Positions 54,097 to 63,490 are shown, numbered from the stretch's first letter. The stretch is 64,000 nucleotides of DNA from Enterococcus devriesei (GCF_001885905.1 NZ_JXKM01000005.1:174507-238506), one strand, 5' to 3'. Notes: generated from the sequence alone by a model not told the origin. Translations and numbers: made by a program.

Positions 54097-56115
54097 TTAC
54101 TGCTCGCCAGACATTCCTTTTTTCTGGTTAAACAGTACCGCAAATTGAGTGACTACCTTATTTATTTTACTCACAGTAAAAGTTACTATTATTAGAGCAA
54201 TAATTCTTAGGTCTTTAATTAAACTGATTGAGTTTTTTTGTGGCAAAGTGGTTGGCCGGTTGTATAGAAAATCAAAATAATCACGCCGATCTTCTTCATT
54301 TAAGTTAGCAATTTCAAATAAGACAACCTCATTATTGATTTGCATGTCGCTTTTTTCAATTTCGATCAGGAATTTCCGCTCGCCATTATCGATCTCTAGC
54401 CTTAGGTTATCCGGTAAACGGCCTTCATTTTTGATTGTTAAATAGCTTTCTCCCATCCTTTCTGTCTGAATATGACGTTCCTCACAGTCCATCCACAGTG
54501 GCAAGTTAACTGAAATCTTCATCAGTTGATCCTCAACCGATTCTCGCTTTCCATAATAGAAAATAACTGCATTTAATAGTAAAATTCCATTGTAAATGAC
54601 CCACCATAGTAGAATTATCGCTCTAAAATTATGTTCAATAAAAACATCATGGGCATAGATGCTTGCCGAAAGAAACGATAAAAATAGTAAAAAAATGTGT
54701 GGTAAAGCGTAGATAAAGGAAGAGTTTCTTTTATCATTCATGATTTTTGGCGTCACTTTAAAGGTTTTGTTGGATAATTTAAGTGTCGCAGTGATCATTG
54801 GAATGATCAAATAAGGAAATAAAACTGTATCAGTTAAGGCCGAGTGAAACGCATTTTGTCTTCGTCGAGACATTTTTTTCAAACTATAATCATAAAAAGC
54901 TAACCACGGCAAGACAATGATTATTAATTCCCAAAATTCAATATCTGCGATATGAAGCTTGAACAATGCAGCAACCATTGGACTCATAATAAAGACCAGC
55001 CGGCGAAGAAACGTCCACCAATAAATATAGGTCATCGAAAAAGCAAATTTTGTTTTAAGCGAAAGCTTTTTCTTTAAAAAATCGAAACGAACAATGCTTT
55101 GCGCAGCCCCTTGGCCCCAGCGTTTACGTTGATTAATCAATCCTTTGGCAGTTGTTGGAGCTAATCCATGGGCAAGTTCTTTATCAATCGCCAAGCCTTG
55201 GTAATTTTGAGTCGCCAGTACTTCAATACTAGTGGCTAAATCTTCTGTAATGGAATGCGTTGAAAAGCCTCCCACCTCAGACAAGGCTTTACGGGAAAAA
55301 ATGCCATTAGTTCCAGCAAACATCACCCCATTTAAATTCATTCGAGCAACATTTACTTCACGATGGAAATAATCCTGATCATTTGTAATCTCTTCTTTTA
55401 AGGATAGATTATTTTGAAATAGATCCGGATTGTAAAAGGCTTGTCTCGTTTGAAGATAACCAATTTCTTTTCCTTCATAAGCTTCGTCATCTGTTGTTCT
55501 GATCCGCCAATGTTCTTTTTCTTTAATCATTCTGGGAATGAAAAAATAAGGAATCGTCTCTACTAAAAAATTCCTAGTAGGAATCATATCCGAATCAAAA
55601 AAAACTAAATAAGGTGCCTTCGTACGTTCAATTCCATAATTAAGATTTCCAGCTTTCGCATGCTTGGCTTCTTTTGAAGCAAAATAGCGAATTCCCATCC
55701 GTTCTGCTAATTCTTCCATCTCTATACGATTCCCATCATCGCATAAATAAATAGACACTTTTGCTTGATTGGGATAAGACATTTTTTGACAAGCGTTGAT
55801 TGTTTTAAACAGTAATTCAGGCGATTCACTATGAGTTGGGATAAAGACGTCTACCTCTGGAAATAGATCATCTGTTAGTTCAGGCTTCTCAGGTACGGAT
55901 ACCTTGTAAGCATTGTAAAAATGCAGCAAGGCTTCTACAATTGTTAATAATTCACAAACAATCAAGACGGCTCCTAAAATCAAAGATAATTTCCCCCAAT
56001 TTTTAGGTAAAGTAAAAAAAATTCGCCATAAAATATACATCATCGCATAAATAATCGTTAAAAAAACTATCGTTGGTTTCTGAAGCTCTTTAATTTTATT
56101 CGCTGTTTCTTTCAT
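54097..56115 (-). CDS. cellulose-synthase-like family 2 glycosyltransferase
   Basis: A 672-residue processive-type GT2. Two N-terminal membrane helices, then the catalytic domain with YLCDDGN (about 123-129), DSD (174-176), TED (290-292) and QRKRW (329-333), the complete D,D,D,QxxRW set of BcsA-like synthases. Four or more helices follow, then a soluble region (about 545-640) with beta-rich segments in the place of the PilZ domain of BcsA, but without a recognisable RxxxR/DxSxxG c-di-GMP motif. It likely builds or extends a surface polysaccharide; the sugar is unknown. Last gene of a three-gene unit, 14 bp after the membrane protein. Confidence 0.85.
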   Translation of the reverse strand: MKETANKIKELQKPTIVFLTIIYAMMYILWRIFFTLPKNWGKLSLILGAVLIVCELLTIVEALLHFYNAYKVSVPEKPELTDDLFPEVDVFIPTHSESPELLFKTINACQKMSYPNQAKVSIYLCDDGNRIEMEELAERMGIRYFASKEAKHAKAGNLNYGIERTKAPYLVFFDSDMIPTRNFLVETIPYFFIPRMIKEKEHWRIRTTDDEAYEGKEIGYLQTRQAFYNPDLFQNNLSLKEEITNDQDYFHREVNVARMNLNGVMFAGTNGIFSRKALSEVGGFSTHSITEDLATSIEVLATQNYQGLAIDKELAHGLAPTTAKGLINQRKRWGQGAAQSIVRFDFLKKKLSLKTKFAFSMTYIYWWTFLRRLVFIMSPMVAALFKLHIADIEFWELIIIVLPWLAFYDYSLKKMSRRRQNAFHSALTDTVLFPYLIIPMITATLKLSNKTFKVTPKIMNDKRNSSFIYALPHIFLLFLSFLSASIYAHDVFIEHNFRAIILLWWVIYNGILLLNAVIFYYGKRESVEDQLMKISVNLPLWMDCEERHIQTERMGESYLTIKNEGRLPDNLRLEIDNGERKFLIEIEKSDMQINNEVVLFEIANLNEEDRRDYFDFLYNRPTTLPQKNSISLIKDLRIIALIIVTFTVSKINKVVTQFAVLFNQKKGMSGEQ

Positions 56116-56129
56116 CTAGCCCTCCCATG

Positions 56130-58355
56130 TCATTCCATTAAATTATTTCCCGTGGTATCTAATGTTAAAAGTGATCCTTCAGACGGAACTCCTCCAACAT
56201 TTTCGATTGTTATTGACACTTGATCACTCTGCGCTAGGTCAATGGGATAAACGTTTTCTGCTTTCTTCAGCCCATATTGTGCAATTACTCTATCTTGATT
56301 TCTTACAACCAAACGTAAATTATTTTGATCCGCAGAGATTTTCAATTTTAAATGATTAAAGGACTTCGTATCATGGATCGAAAAAGTTAGCTGTTCATCT
56401 GGGCTTTTGTACAACCATGTTTTGGTTCCGTCATAATCAAAATTGGTTTGACGTGCAGGCACATCCAAGAGTGACAATAAATAATTCGGTTGGTAAACAA
56501 AAGGCTGGTCTGGATAAGCTACTTGTAACTTTTTGCTAAGGTGATCGACTAGCGCTCGCGTGATTGGCTTCTTTTTTTTATAAAGATGCAGTTTAGAGCC
56601 ATTTAAGCGATATGTTTTATACAACGAAAAGTATTCCTTCATCAACGGATCCTTCAACAACAGCTCATAAGGCTGATAACTGATTTGTTGAATCGAAGTA
56701 AAATCAGTAGAAAATGGTACCGCCATGATAATGTACTCACAATAAAACAATTGCGAAGGGAAACCATCTCTTGTATCCACAATTTTTCCATTTAATAAAT
56801 AAGGAGCAGCATCTACTTCTTTCGGTAGACCAATTCGTTTAAGTTTTTCCGATGAAAAAATTTGTCCCTCGCCGATCGGATAAACATTTGAGTGATCCGC
56901 TCCAACGATTTTCTTTAAGTCTTGATTAATCTCCTGATAATTTTGATAATCTGGTTCTTTAACCGGATACTGATAGTTTTGTGAAAAAAATGGTCTTACA
57001 CTAGTAGTGAAATATTCGAATGACTGTGAATAACTCCCTAAGAAATTAAAAACACTCAGTAATAAGACAAAAGAATAGAAAAGACCGCTGACACTTGTAC
57101 CAGCTTTCGCTCGAACCCAATCCGAACAATAAGCAATCAAACTTACTATAAAAATGACGATCGTTGGAACAACTAAATAGCGGTGATGAAAACCAATTTC
57201 TTGAATATAGCGAAAGATTCCCACAGATAAAACCAAAGTCGTTACAAGACCAATAGTCACATATCTTGTCGGCTTGTTAACAAGAAAAATAGGAAAACTC
57301 CAAAAAAATGGAATAAACCAAAGCATTCCGAGAGCCAAAATGATTTCAGATATATTTTTTACCACTCCACTAGTCTTATAAGCACTATATAAATCGGCAT
57401 AATTTTTACCGATAAACATTTCGATTAATTGAGGGTTAATTATTAATACTAGTATGATGATAACAATAAAAGTAATGATTATTTTTTTAAGTGTATTGAT
57501 CAATTGAGTTTTTTTGATTTGTTTTGCCGTTGTCAGCAGCAGCGCCAAAACCAATCCCGTGAGATAGATCGCGTACCAGCGTCTCGCTATCAACAGAAGC
57601 AACATCGTAAACGCAATCATCAAAAAATCTTTTTGAGTATAGGCAGCGAGATTCCAATCATCGAGTAGCATCAGCAGTAGTAATACAAACAATAGCCCAC
57701 CAATGTCCACATAACCTAATAAGACTGGCGCTAAAAAGACCGGAATCAATAAGACGATCAGATATAACCCACTTACACTTTTCCAATCTCTTTTTAACGG
57801 ATTGATTTTTTGGACCAAGCTTAGGCTATAGATGGTCAATAAAAAACAGGTTGGCAGATAATAGGCTAACAGTGTCGCACTAACAAAACCTGTAAAACTA
57901 ACTCCTAAAAACTGGCTGAAAAAGACTAACGGAAAAGCCAAAAAATCATTATATTCCGTTCCTAAAGATGCTCTTAAATGAGTCAAATAATCTGGTATTG
58001 ATACTGAGATCAATTTTCTTCCTTCGATTACTTTAATCCAGTAATTCGAAAAATCGTATACCTTAATAACTTGTTCCTGTTCAAGGTATGAAGCAACAAA
58101 TCCGATCAAAAGGACGGCCGATAAACCGATTGTCAAGGCTATCAAATAAAAATCTTTTTTAGTTAAGCGCAATTTCTGAATTGTTGGTTGACTATTTTTT
58201 ACGAAGAAAATTACGATTAAAGCGATTACGCTAATTTGAAATAATAGTGAACAAAACAATCTATATGTTGGGATGATTGGCTGTAAAACAATCGCCACAA
58301 GAATAAATGCTAAAAAGGACAGTACGTATATAACTAACGGCTTATTTATTTTCAC
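56130..58355 (-). CDS. polytopic membrane protein, GT-C-like, with extracytoplasmic C-terminal domain
   Basis: I do not recognise this about 741-residue protein by name. Roughly twelve hydrophobic helices (up to residue about 440) include a large first loop with acidic residues (YDFSNYWIKVIEG, GTEYNDFLAFP) as in lipid-linked GT-C glycosyltransferases. After them comes a soluble part of about 300 residues ending in a beta-sandwich-like stretch (LKLKISADQNNLRLVVRNQD). Expected role: transfer of a lipid-linked sugar at the outer face of the membrane. The GTG at 58355 has AGGAAA upstream; an ATG at 58370 without a site is the alternative. It overlaps the GtrB-like gene. Confidence 0.75.
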   Translation of the reverse strand: MKINKPLVIYVLSFLAFILVAIVLQPIIPTYRLFCSLLFQISVIALIVIFFVKNSQPTIQKLRLTKKDFYLIALTIGLSAVLLIGFVASYLEQEQVIKVYDFSNYWIKVIEGRKLISVSIPDYLTHLRASLGTEYNDFLAFPLVFFSQFLGVSFTGFVSATLLAYYLPTCFLLTIYSLSLVQKINPLKRDWKSVSGLYLIVLLIPVFLAPVLLGYVDIGGLLFVLLLLMLLDDWNLAAYTQKDFLMIAFTMLLLLIARRWYAIYLTGLVLALLLTTAKQIKKTQLINTLKKIIITFIVIIILVLIINPQLIEMFIGKNYADLYSAYKTSGVVKNISEIILALGMLWFIPFFWSFPIFLVNKPTRYVTIGLVTTLVLSVGIFRYIQEIGFHHRYLVVPTIVIFIVSLIAYCSDWVRAKAGTSVSGLFYSFVLLLSVFNFLGSYSQSFEYFTTSVRPFFSQNYQYPVKEPDYQNYQEINQDLKKIVGADHSNVYPIGEGQIFSSEKLKRIGLPKEVDAAPYLLNGKIVDTRDGFPSQLFYCEYIIMAVPFSTDFTSIQQISYQPYELLLKDPLMKEYFSLYKTYRLNGSKLHLYKKKKPITRALVDHLSKKLQVAYPDQPFVYQPNYLLSLLDVPARQTNFDYDGTKTWLYKSPDEQLTFSIHDTKSFNHLKLKISADQNNLRLVVRNQDRVIAQYGLKKAENVYPIDLAQSDQVSITIENVGGVPSEGSLLTLDTTGNNLME

Positions 58356-59316
58356 GAATCGTTTCCTCATTCAAATCAATCGTTGACTCTTCAATAATAT
58401 ATTTGGGACGGCGTTTTACTTCATAATAGATTTTTCCAACGTACTCACCAATTACTGATATTCCAATTAATTGAATCCCACAAAGCAACCACAGGCTTAA
58501 TACTAATGAAGACCAACCGGGAACCGGATGATTAAATGTTTTTTGAAACAAAATATAGACCGCGTAAAAAACTCCAAATAAAAAGGTCGACAATCCAATA
58601 TTTCTCGTCCATTGAATTGGCGCAATCGAAAATGAGGTGATACCATCGATAGCCAAATGAATCATTTTATGGATTGAGTATTTGGTTTTTCCGGCCACTC
58701 GTTCTTTTCTAGAATAAAATACCTTAGTACTTGGAAAACCAATTAACGGAATAATCCCTCTTAGATATAAATTACTTTCTGCATATTCATCAAGGAGTAG
58801 AGCCGTCCGCTTGCTCATTAAACGAAAGTTAGCATGATTCTTTATCATTTGTGGATTTATTTTTTTCATAAGGTAATAAAATAATTCTGCACTGACTCGT
58901 TTGAAGTAATGGTCAGTATCACGGCAATTTCTGACACCATAAACAATATCAGATCCTTGCTGAAAAGCTTCTAACATCTCGTCAATGACTAAATAGTCAT
59001 CTTGTAAATCTGCATCCAGTGTAACGACAGCATCCACCTTTTTGGCAATCGCAGTCACCCCAGCCCATAATGCGCGCTGCTGTCCAAAATTTCTTGAAAA
59101 TTTAATTCCACGGACCTGCTTATCAGTTTGAATCAATTCCTTAATAAGTTCCCACGTGCCGTCATTACTGCCATCATCCACAAAAAGAATCAAGCTATCT
59201 GCTGAAACTTTATCATTAGCTATCAGTCCAGACATAAATTGAGCAATTTTGCTATACGTATCCATAATGATTTCATCTTCATTGTAACAAGGTAAAACTA
59301 TTCCTAAACGGATCAT
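58342..59316 (-). CDS. GtrB/DPM1-like family 2 glycosyltransferase
   Basis: A 324-residue transferase: N-terminal GT2 domain (LGIVLPCYNEDEII, FVDDGSNDGT, VTLDADLQD, residues 4-110) and two C-terminal helices (about 235-300), the layout of bactoprenyl-phosphate glycosyltransferases GtrB/CsbB/YkcC. It should load a sugar from UDP-sugar on undecaprenyl phosphate for use by the downstream GT-C-like protein. AAGGAGGG supports ATG 59316. First gene of the cassette; the 460-bp AT-rich region upstream gave no clear promoter. Confidence 0.9.
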   Translation of the reverse strand: MIRLGIVLPCYNEDEIIMDTYSKIAQFMSGLIANDKVSADSLILFVDDGSNDGTWELIKELIQTDKQVRGIKFSRNFGQQRALWAGVTAIAKKVDAVVTLDADLQDDYLVIDEMLEAFQQGSDIVYGVRNCRDTDHYFKRVSAELFYYLMKKINPQMIKNHANFRLMSKRTALLLDEYAESNLYLRGIIPLIGFPSTKVFYSRKERVAGKTKYSIHKMIHLAIDGITSFSIAPIQWTRNIGLSTFLFGVFYAVYILFQKTFNHPVPGWSSLVLSLWLLCGIQLIGISVIGEYVGKIYYEVKRRPKYIIEESTIDLNEETIRENK

Positions 59317-59340
59317 ATATTCCCTCCTTTTTATTAACAA

Positions 59341-59628
59341 GCTTGTCAGCGATATAGCCTTTTCCGCCTCGATAAGCCTTATTTTGATTTTTAGGATTTT
59401 ATCGTATCCTGAAATAATTTGTTCAATAATAGTTCATACTATATTTCCATAAAACGGATATCATTTTATAAGAAATGTTATCTTAATTAACAAACTGTAT
59501 ATAACAATTAAACCATTTTATTATAATAAATGCGACAATTAAAAATAATAAAAATCAATATTTTGTTATTTGATAACTACAAACTAACTATAATCGCATA
59601 CATAGATTGTCTCTATAAAAAAATTTCA
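59341..59628. other. AT-rich intergenic stretch upstream of the glycosylation cassette
   Basis: No gene, repeat or RNA structure was recognised. The sequence is very AT-rich and presumably holds the minus-strand promoter of the cassette. Confidence 0.4.
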
Positions 59629-59664
59629 AAACAAAAATACCGACGAGTTTTTTCTCGTCGGTAT
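59629..59664 (-). terminator. intrinsic terminator behind the HAD phosphatase
   Basis: Stem ATACCGACGAG / CTCGTCGGTAT with a six-T loop, then TTTTTG on the minus strand. It lies about 120 bp behind the stop at 59782. Confidence 0.85.
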
Positions 59665-59781
59665 CTGGTCTAGGTACTATTCTTGCTTTTATTTGAGAAC
59701 AATTTTAGTTTTTATAAATATTTTGGTCATAACGTTTGAATCTCTGATACCACAGCAACGGCTACTATCGCAAAATAACTT

Positions 59782-60429
59782 TTACATTCGCAATACTTCC
59801 CTCACCGCTGCTGGCAGCTCCTCCACTGTTTTAACTATTTTTTCTGGCTGAGCTTCAGCTAATTCTTCATAATGACCAAAACCATATAATACGCCAATAC
59901 TTCTCAGCTGGTTAGCCTTTGCTCCGAGAATATCAAATTTCCGATCCCCAATCATGACAGCAGCAGAATCCTTCAACTGAGCCAAAGCATAAGTGATCAC
60001 GTCAACTTTCTTAGAACGCTCACCGATTAAGTCGGCCCCAAAAACACCCGCAAAATATTTCGTTAAGCCAATACCTTCAATAATCTGGCGAGCAAATACT
60101 TCCGGCTTCGAAGTCGCCACCGCTAACGTATATTCTTTTGACAGGTTCCCCAGCATCTCTGCTACCCCATCATAAACAGATAACTGCTGAATTCCATGCT
60201 CTGCAAAGTATTCCCGATAGAAGCCTTCTGCTTGGCGGGCTTCCTGATCCGTCAATTCATATAAATGATGCAACGTCTCCCGTAACGGCGGCCCAATAAA
60301 ACTGTGGAGCGTCTCTTCATCAGGAATCGGCAGGATCATCTTCGTCAGCATATAACGAATACTCTTCAAAATTCCTTCACTGGAATCAGTCAATGTACCA
60401 TCAAGATCAAACAATACTACTTTTTTCAT
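59782..60429 (-). CDS. HAD-superfamily phosphatase, phosphoglycolate phosphatase-like
   Basis: A 215-residue HAD hydrolase with motif I LFDLDGTLTDSSEG, motif II ATSKPE, Lys in GERSKKVDV and motif IV VMIGDRKFDILGAKAN. The sequence around the cap (SFIGPPLRETL) fits the Gph/PgmB-like group; phosphoglycolate or pyrophosphate are possible substrates. I start at ATG 60429 with AGGAGGG upstream; the longer frame is unsupported. Divergent from the VOC gene. Confidence 0.88.
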   Translation of the reverse strand: MKKVVLFDLDGTLTDSSEGILKSIRYMLTKMILPIPDEETLHSFIGPPLRETLHHLYELTDQEARQAEGFYREYFAEHGIQQLSVYDGVAEMLGNLSKEYTLAVATSKPEVFARQIIEGIGLTKYFAGVFGADLIGERSKKVDVITYALAQLKDSAAVMIGDRKFDILGAKANQLRSIGVLYGFGHYEELAEAQPEKIVKTVEELPAAVREVLRM

Positions 60430-60490
60430 GTTTTCCCTCCTATTTATCCTCTTACTGATTCTACCTATAAATAGTGGCAGAAGCAAAATT

Positions 60491-60532
60491 CTTGCTGAAA
60501 AGCGAACTATCAGATAAACTTACTTTTAGTAA
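60491..60532 (+). promoter_or_regulatory. promoter and palindromic operator of the VOC-flavin reductase pair
   Basis: TTGCTG (60491-60496), 17-bp spacer, TAAACT (60514-60519). The palindrome CTTACTTTTAGTAAG (60518-60532) overlaps the -10 and start. TACT-N-AGTA is the style of YodB/MhqR-type MarR operators. Confidence 0.6.
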
Positions 60533-60551
60533 GAACTTAGGAGGAATTATT

Positions 60552-61526
60552 ATGGACACACAAATTCGCGGATTACACCACGTGACAGCTATGACTTCAA
60601 GCGCCGAAAAAAATTATCGCTTCTTTACTGATATTTTAGGCTTACGTATGATTAAAAAAACCGTCAACCAAGACGATATCGAGACTTATCATTTATACTT
60701 TACCGATGATGCCGGCGCACCAGGAACTGATATGACGTTCTTTGATTTTCCAAACATTCCTAAAGGGACTAAAGGAACCAACAGCATCTCTCGAACGGGC
60801 TTCCGGGTTCCAACGGACGCTTCCTTAGACTATTGGACTAAACGCTTCTCTGACCTGAATGTCGAACATGGCGAGATCAAAGAACGCTTCGGTAAAAAAT
60901 ACTTAGAATTTCATGATTATGACGACCAATTATTCCAATTAGTCTCAGATGAAAAAAATCATGGTGTCGCTGGCGGAACACCTTGGAAGAATTCAAATGT
61001 TCCGGCTGAACACGCAATTATCGGCTTAGGGCCAACCATCGTAACGGTCGCAAAATTTGAACACCTAAAATTAGTTTTAGAAAATCTATTAGGCTTTGAA
61101 GAGACCGCCGAAGAAGGCAGCCTCCATCAATTTGAAGTTGGCGAAGGCGGCAATGGCGCAACGATTCTCGTAGACGACCAACCAGATATGATTCCTGCCC
61201 AAGAAGGCTACGGCAACGTTCACCATTTAGCCTTACGAGTGGCTGATGATGAAGCATTACGTGATTGGATCGAAAAAATCAATGCCTTGGAATTCCCAAG
61301 CTCAGGCTTTGTTGATCGGTTCTATTTCCAATCCGAATATTTCTTAGCAGCACCAAATGTGTTATTCGAGCTAGCAACAGATGGCCCTGGTTTCTTGCAA
61401 GATGAAAGCTATGAACATGCAGGTGAAATCTTATCCTTACCGCCACATCTACAATCAAAACGTGAAGAAATCGAAGAATATGTACGACCTTTTGATACTT
61501 CAGACGCGAACCATAAACGTCAATAA
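60552..61526 (+). CDS. VOC-family ring-cleaving dioxygenase-like protein
   Basis: A 324-residue protein of two vicinal-oxygen-chelate modules. N-terminal IRGLHHVTAMTSSAEKNYRFFTDILGLR carries the first metal His; GYGNVHHLALRVADD carries the second; a Glu in LFELATDGPGF completes the site. Closest in style to MhqO/MhqE/PcpA hydroquinone dioxygenases of Firmicutes, which take part in quinone detoxification. The ATG at 60552 follows AGGAGG. Ten bp downstream is a flavin-reductase-like gene, and a palindromic operator lies upstream. Confidence 0.88.
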   Translation: MDTQIRGLHHVTAMTSSAEKNYRFFTDILGLRMIKKTVNQDDIETYHLYFTDDAGAPGTDMTFFDFPNIPKGTKGTNSISRTGFRVPTDASLDYWTKRFSDLNVEHGEIKERFGKKYLEFHDYDDQLFQLVSDEKNHGVAGGTPWKNSNVPAEHAIIGLGPTIVTVAKFEHLKLVLENLLGFEETAEEGSLHQFEVGEGGNGATILVDDQPDMIPAQEGYGNVHHLALRVADDEALRDWIEKINALEFPSSGFVDRFYFQSEYFLAAPNVLFELATDGPGFLQDESYEHAGEILSLPPHLQSKREEIEEYVRPFDTSDANHKRQ

Positions 61527-61536
61527 GGAGGAAACT

Positions 61537-62157
61537 ATGCTTTTCTTTCCCGCAAATGAATTGACGACGAAACAAAATTATAAATTTTTAACCGGTAGCA
61601 TCATTCCCAGACCGATTGCTTGGATTACTACTCGTAACGAGGAAACAGGCATAGTCAATGCCGCCCCATTCAGCTACTTCAATGTCGTGGCTAAGGATCT
61701 GCCGCTAGTTAGTCTTTCGATCAATCGTAAAAGTGCTGAAATGAAAGATACGGCAGCCAACCTGCTCCAGCAAAAAGAAGGCGTCATTCACATCGTCAAT
61801 GATGAGCTGCTACATGAGATGAATCAATCTGCCGCTTCACTGCCATCGACTGAAAGTGAATTAACTGGAACAAACTTGGCATTAATAGATAGCCAAGCCG
61901 TCTCTGTTCCTGCGATTAAAGCGGCGCCGCTTTATTTCGAAGTCCGGTTGCATCAATACGTCCCTATTACTGGAACCGATGAGAAGATCATCAGTGATCT
62001 TTTTATCTTAGAAGTCTTGAATTATCATTTTTCAGAGAGCCTCTTTGATCAGGAAAAAGAATACATTGACGCATTAAAATTAAATCCCCTGGCACGCTTA
62101 GCAGGCAATACTTATAGTCATCTTTCTGATTTAGTTGACATCAAGCGTCCAAATTAA
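61537..62157 (+). CDS. flavin reductase-like (DIM6/NTAB family) protein
   Basis: A 206-residue flavin-binding split-barrel protein: LTGSIIPRPIAWITTRNEETGIVNAAPFSYFNVVA at the N-terminus is the FMN-binding signature of the flavoredoxin/DIM6-NTAB family. It probably reduces flavin or a quinone. Co-transcribed with the VOC dioxygenase (AAGGAGG within the 10-bp gap) and followed by a strong terminator, so the two form a closed two-gene unit. Confidence 0.88.
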   Translation: MLFFPANELTTKQNYKFLTGSIIPRPIAWITTRNEETGIVNAAPFSYFNVVAKDLPLVSLSINRKSAEMKDTAANLLQQKEGVIHIVNDELLHEMNQSAASLPSTESELTGTNLALIDSQAVSVPAIKAAPLYFEVRLHQYVPITGTDEKIISDLFILEVLNYHFSESLFDQEKEYIDALKLNPLARLAGNTYSHLSDLVDIKRPN

Positions 62158-62198
62158 GAAGCAGCGGACTTATTGAAGGTCCGCCGCTTCTTTTTTTA
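62158..62198 (+). terminator. terminator of the VOC-flavin reductase operon
   Basis: Stem GAAGCAGCGGAC / GTCCGCCGCTTC with one mismatch, then TTTTTTT, adjacent to the stop codon. Confidence 0.92.
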
Positions 62199-62269
62199 TA
62201 AGTTAATTAAGTACCTTCAACAATTATTTTTTGATATAGTAAGCCAGAACAGATAAGGAGTGAACCAAC

Positions 62270-63487
62270 TTGAAAAAAATAGGAAAGGTTTTACTACGGC
62301 TAATAATTGGATTAATCGTGCTGATTGGTATTCTATACGGAGCCGTATTTCTTGGCCATCGAGTCTTTTTCCAAATGCCACATACAGCTGAAGCAACGAT
62401 TCCAGTGTTGGGAGAAGGTGATTTTGCTTTTGGTGCTGCCAGTCGCCAGCAGCCAAAAACGACTGAAGAGTATATCAAAGTCTTAGCTCAGCAAGTAAAA
62501 TCCTACAATGAAAAGACTTCAACCTTGTGGCTAAACAATACTAAAACAAATCAACTATTAATCGCTCAAGATATCAAAACAAAGAAGATCTATCGGATTG
62601 AACCTGATGGCCGTTATAAAACCATCACTTCTGATGAACTAGATAAATTAGGCGGCCGGCAAATGAAACTTAATGGGGACTGGGCCCAACTCAAAAAAGA
62701 TGGTGCCTCTGGTGCGGTCGTAGCCGTCGATCCCGCAGCATTGACCAACTATTATACATTCCAACGTTACGAGCATTTAGGTACCTATGATCCCTTCATT
62801 ACCTATGCTCACGAACTTTTCCATGCCATCCCACAAGAGACTTGGAAAAAGACCACTTACGGCAATACCGAGCGTGACGAGCGCCTAGATGATAGCACCG
62901 CACGTAGAACCCGAATGCTATTACAACAACAATTGACCCTTGCTATCAGCGATCCACCCAATCGTGAGGCTCACATTAAAGATGCTCTAGCAACGTACAA
63001 AGCCTATCAAAAGAATGATCAAAAAGATTATCAAGCCACTCTCCTTAGTGATCGCTTGGAAGGAACCGCTTATTACTATGAATTAAAAGCTAGTCTCTAC
63101 GCCGGCTACCCTGATACGATAAAGACAGACGACGATGTCTATCGCGCCCTTAGTGTGATCCTTAAAGATGACAATCCTGCTTACCGTGATTCAGGCGCAA
63201 CGATTGAAGGCTATGCTATCGGCGGTTATTCCGCGATTCTTCTAGATCTACTGGCAAAAGAACAGAATCAAGATCCAAATAGCTGGAAAAAAACAATCGA
63301 AGAAAATGGCGAGACCACACCCTTAACCCTACTAGAACAAAAATTTGAAAATACTCCGCTGCCGGAGGCAAAAGCGATTCCTTCTGAAAAGAAATACAAA
63401 GAATGGCTCAAGCAAACAGACAACATTAATCCAAAAGGCAATGGACCAGAAAACATCTTCAACCTTGCATACGGTATTCTATATTAG
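62270..63487 (+). CDS. membrane-anchored HExxH protein, putative metallopeptidase
   Basis: I do not recognise this 405-residue protein. An N-terminal basic leader and one hydrophobic helix (about 8-30) anchor it, most likely with the body outside. AHELFHAIPQE holds a zinc-type HExxH (His181, Glu182, His185), and about 80 residues later RLEGTAYYYE offers Glu264 as a third ligand, as in gluzincins. A family of proteins with an EGxAxYxE motif is consistent with peptidase folding, but activity is inference. The start is a TTG with AAGGAG upstream; a -10 TATAGT lies at 62235-62240. Flanked by terminators, so monocistronic. Confidence 0.8.
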   Translation: MKKIGKVLLRLIIGLIVLIGILYGAVFLGHRVFFQMPHTAEATIPVLGEGDFAFGAASRQQPKTTEEYIKVLAQQVKSYNEKTSTLWLNNTKTNQLLIAQDIKTKKIYRIEPDGRYKTITSDELDKLGGRQMKLNGDWAQLKKDGASGAVVAVDPAALTNYYTFQRYEHLGTYDPFITYAHELFHAIPQETWKKTTYGNTERDERLDDSTARRTRMLLQQQLTLAISDPPNREAHIKDALATYKAYQKNDQKDYQATLLSDRLEGTAYYYELKASLYAGYPDTIKTDDDVYRALSVILKDDNPAYRDSGATIEGYAIGGYSAILLDLLAKEQNQDPNSWKKTIEENGETTPLTLLEQKFENTPLPEAKAIPSEKKYKEWLKQTDNINPKGNGPENIFNLAYGILY

Positions 63488-63490
63488 AAA

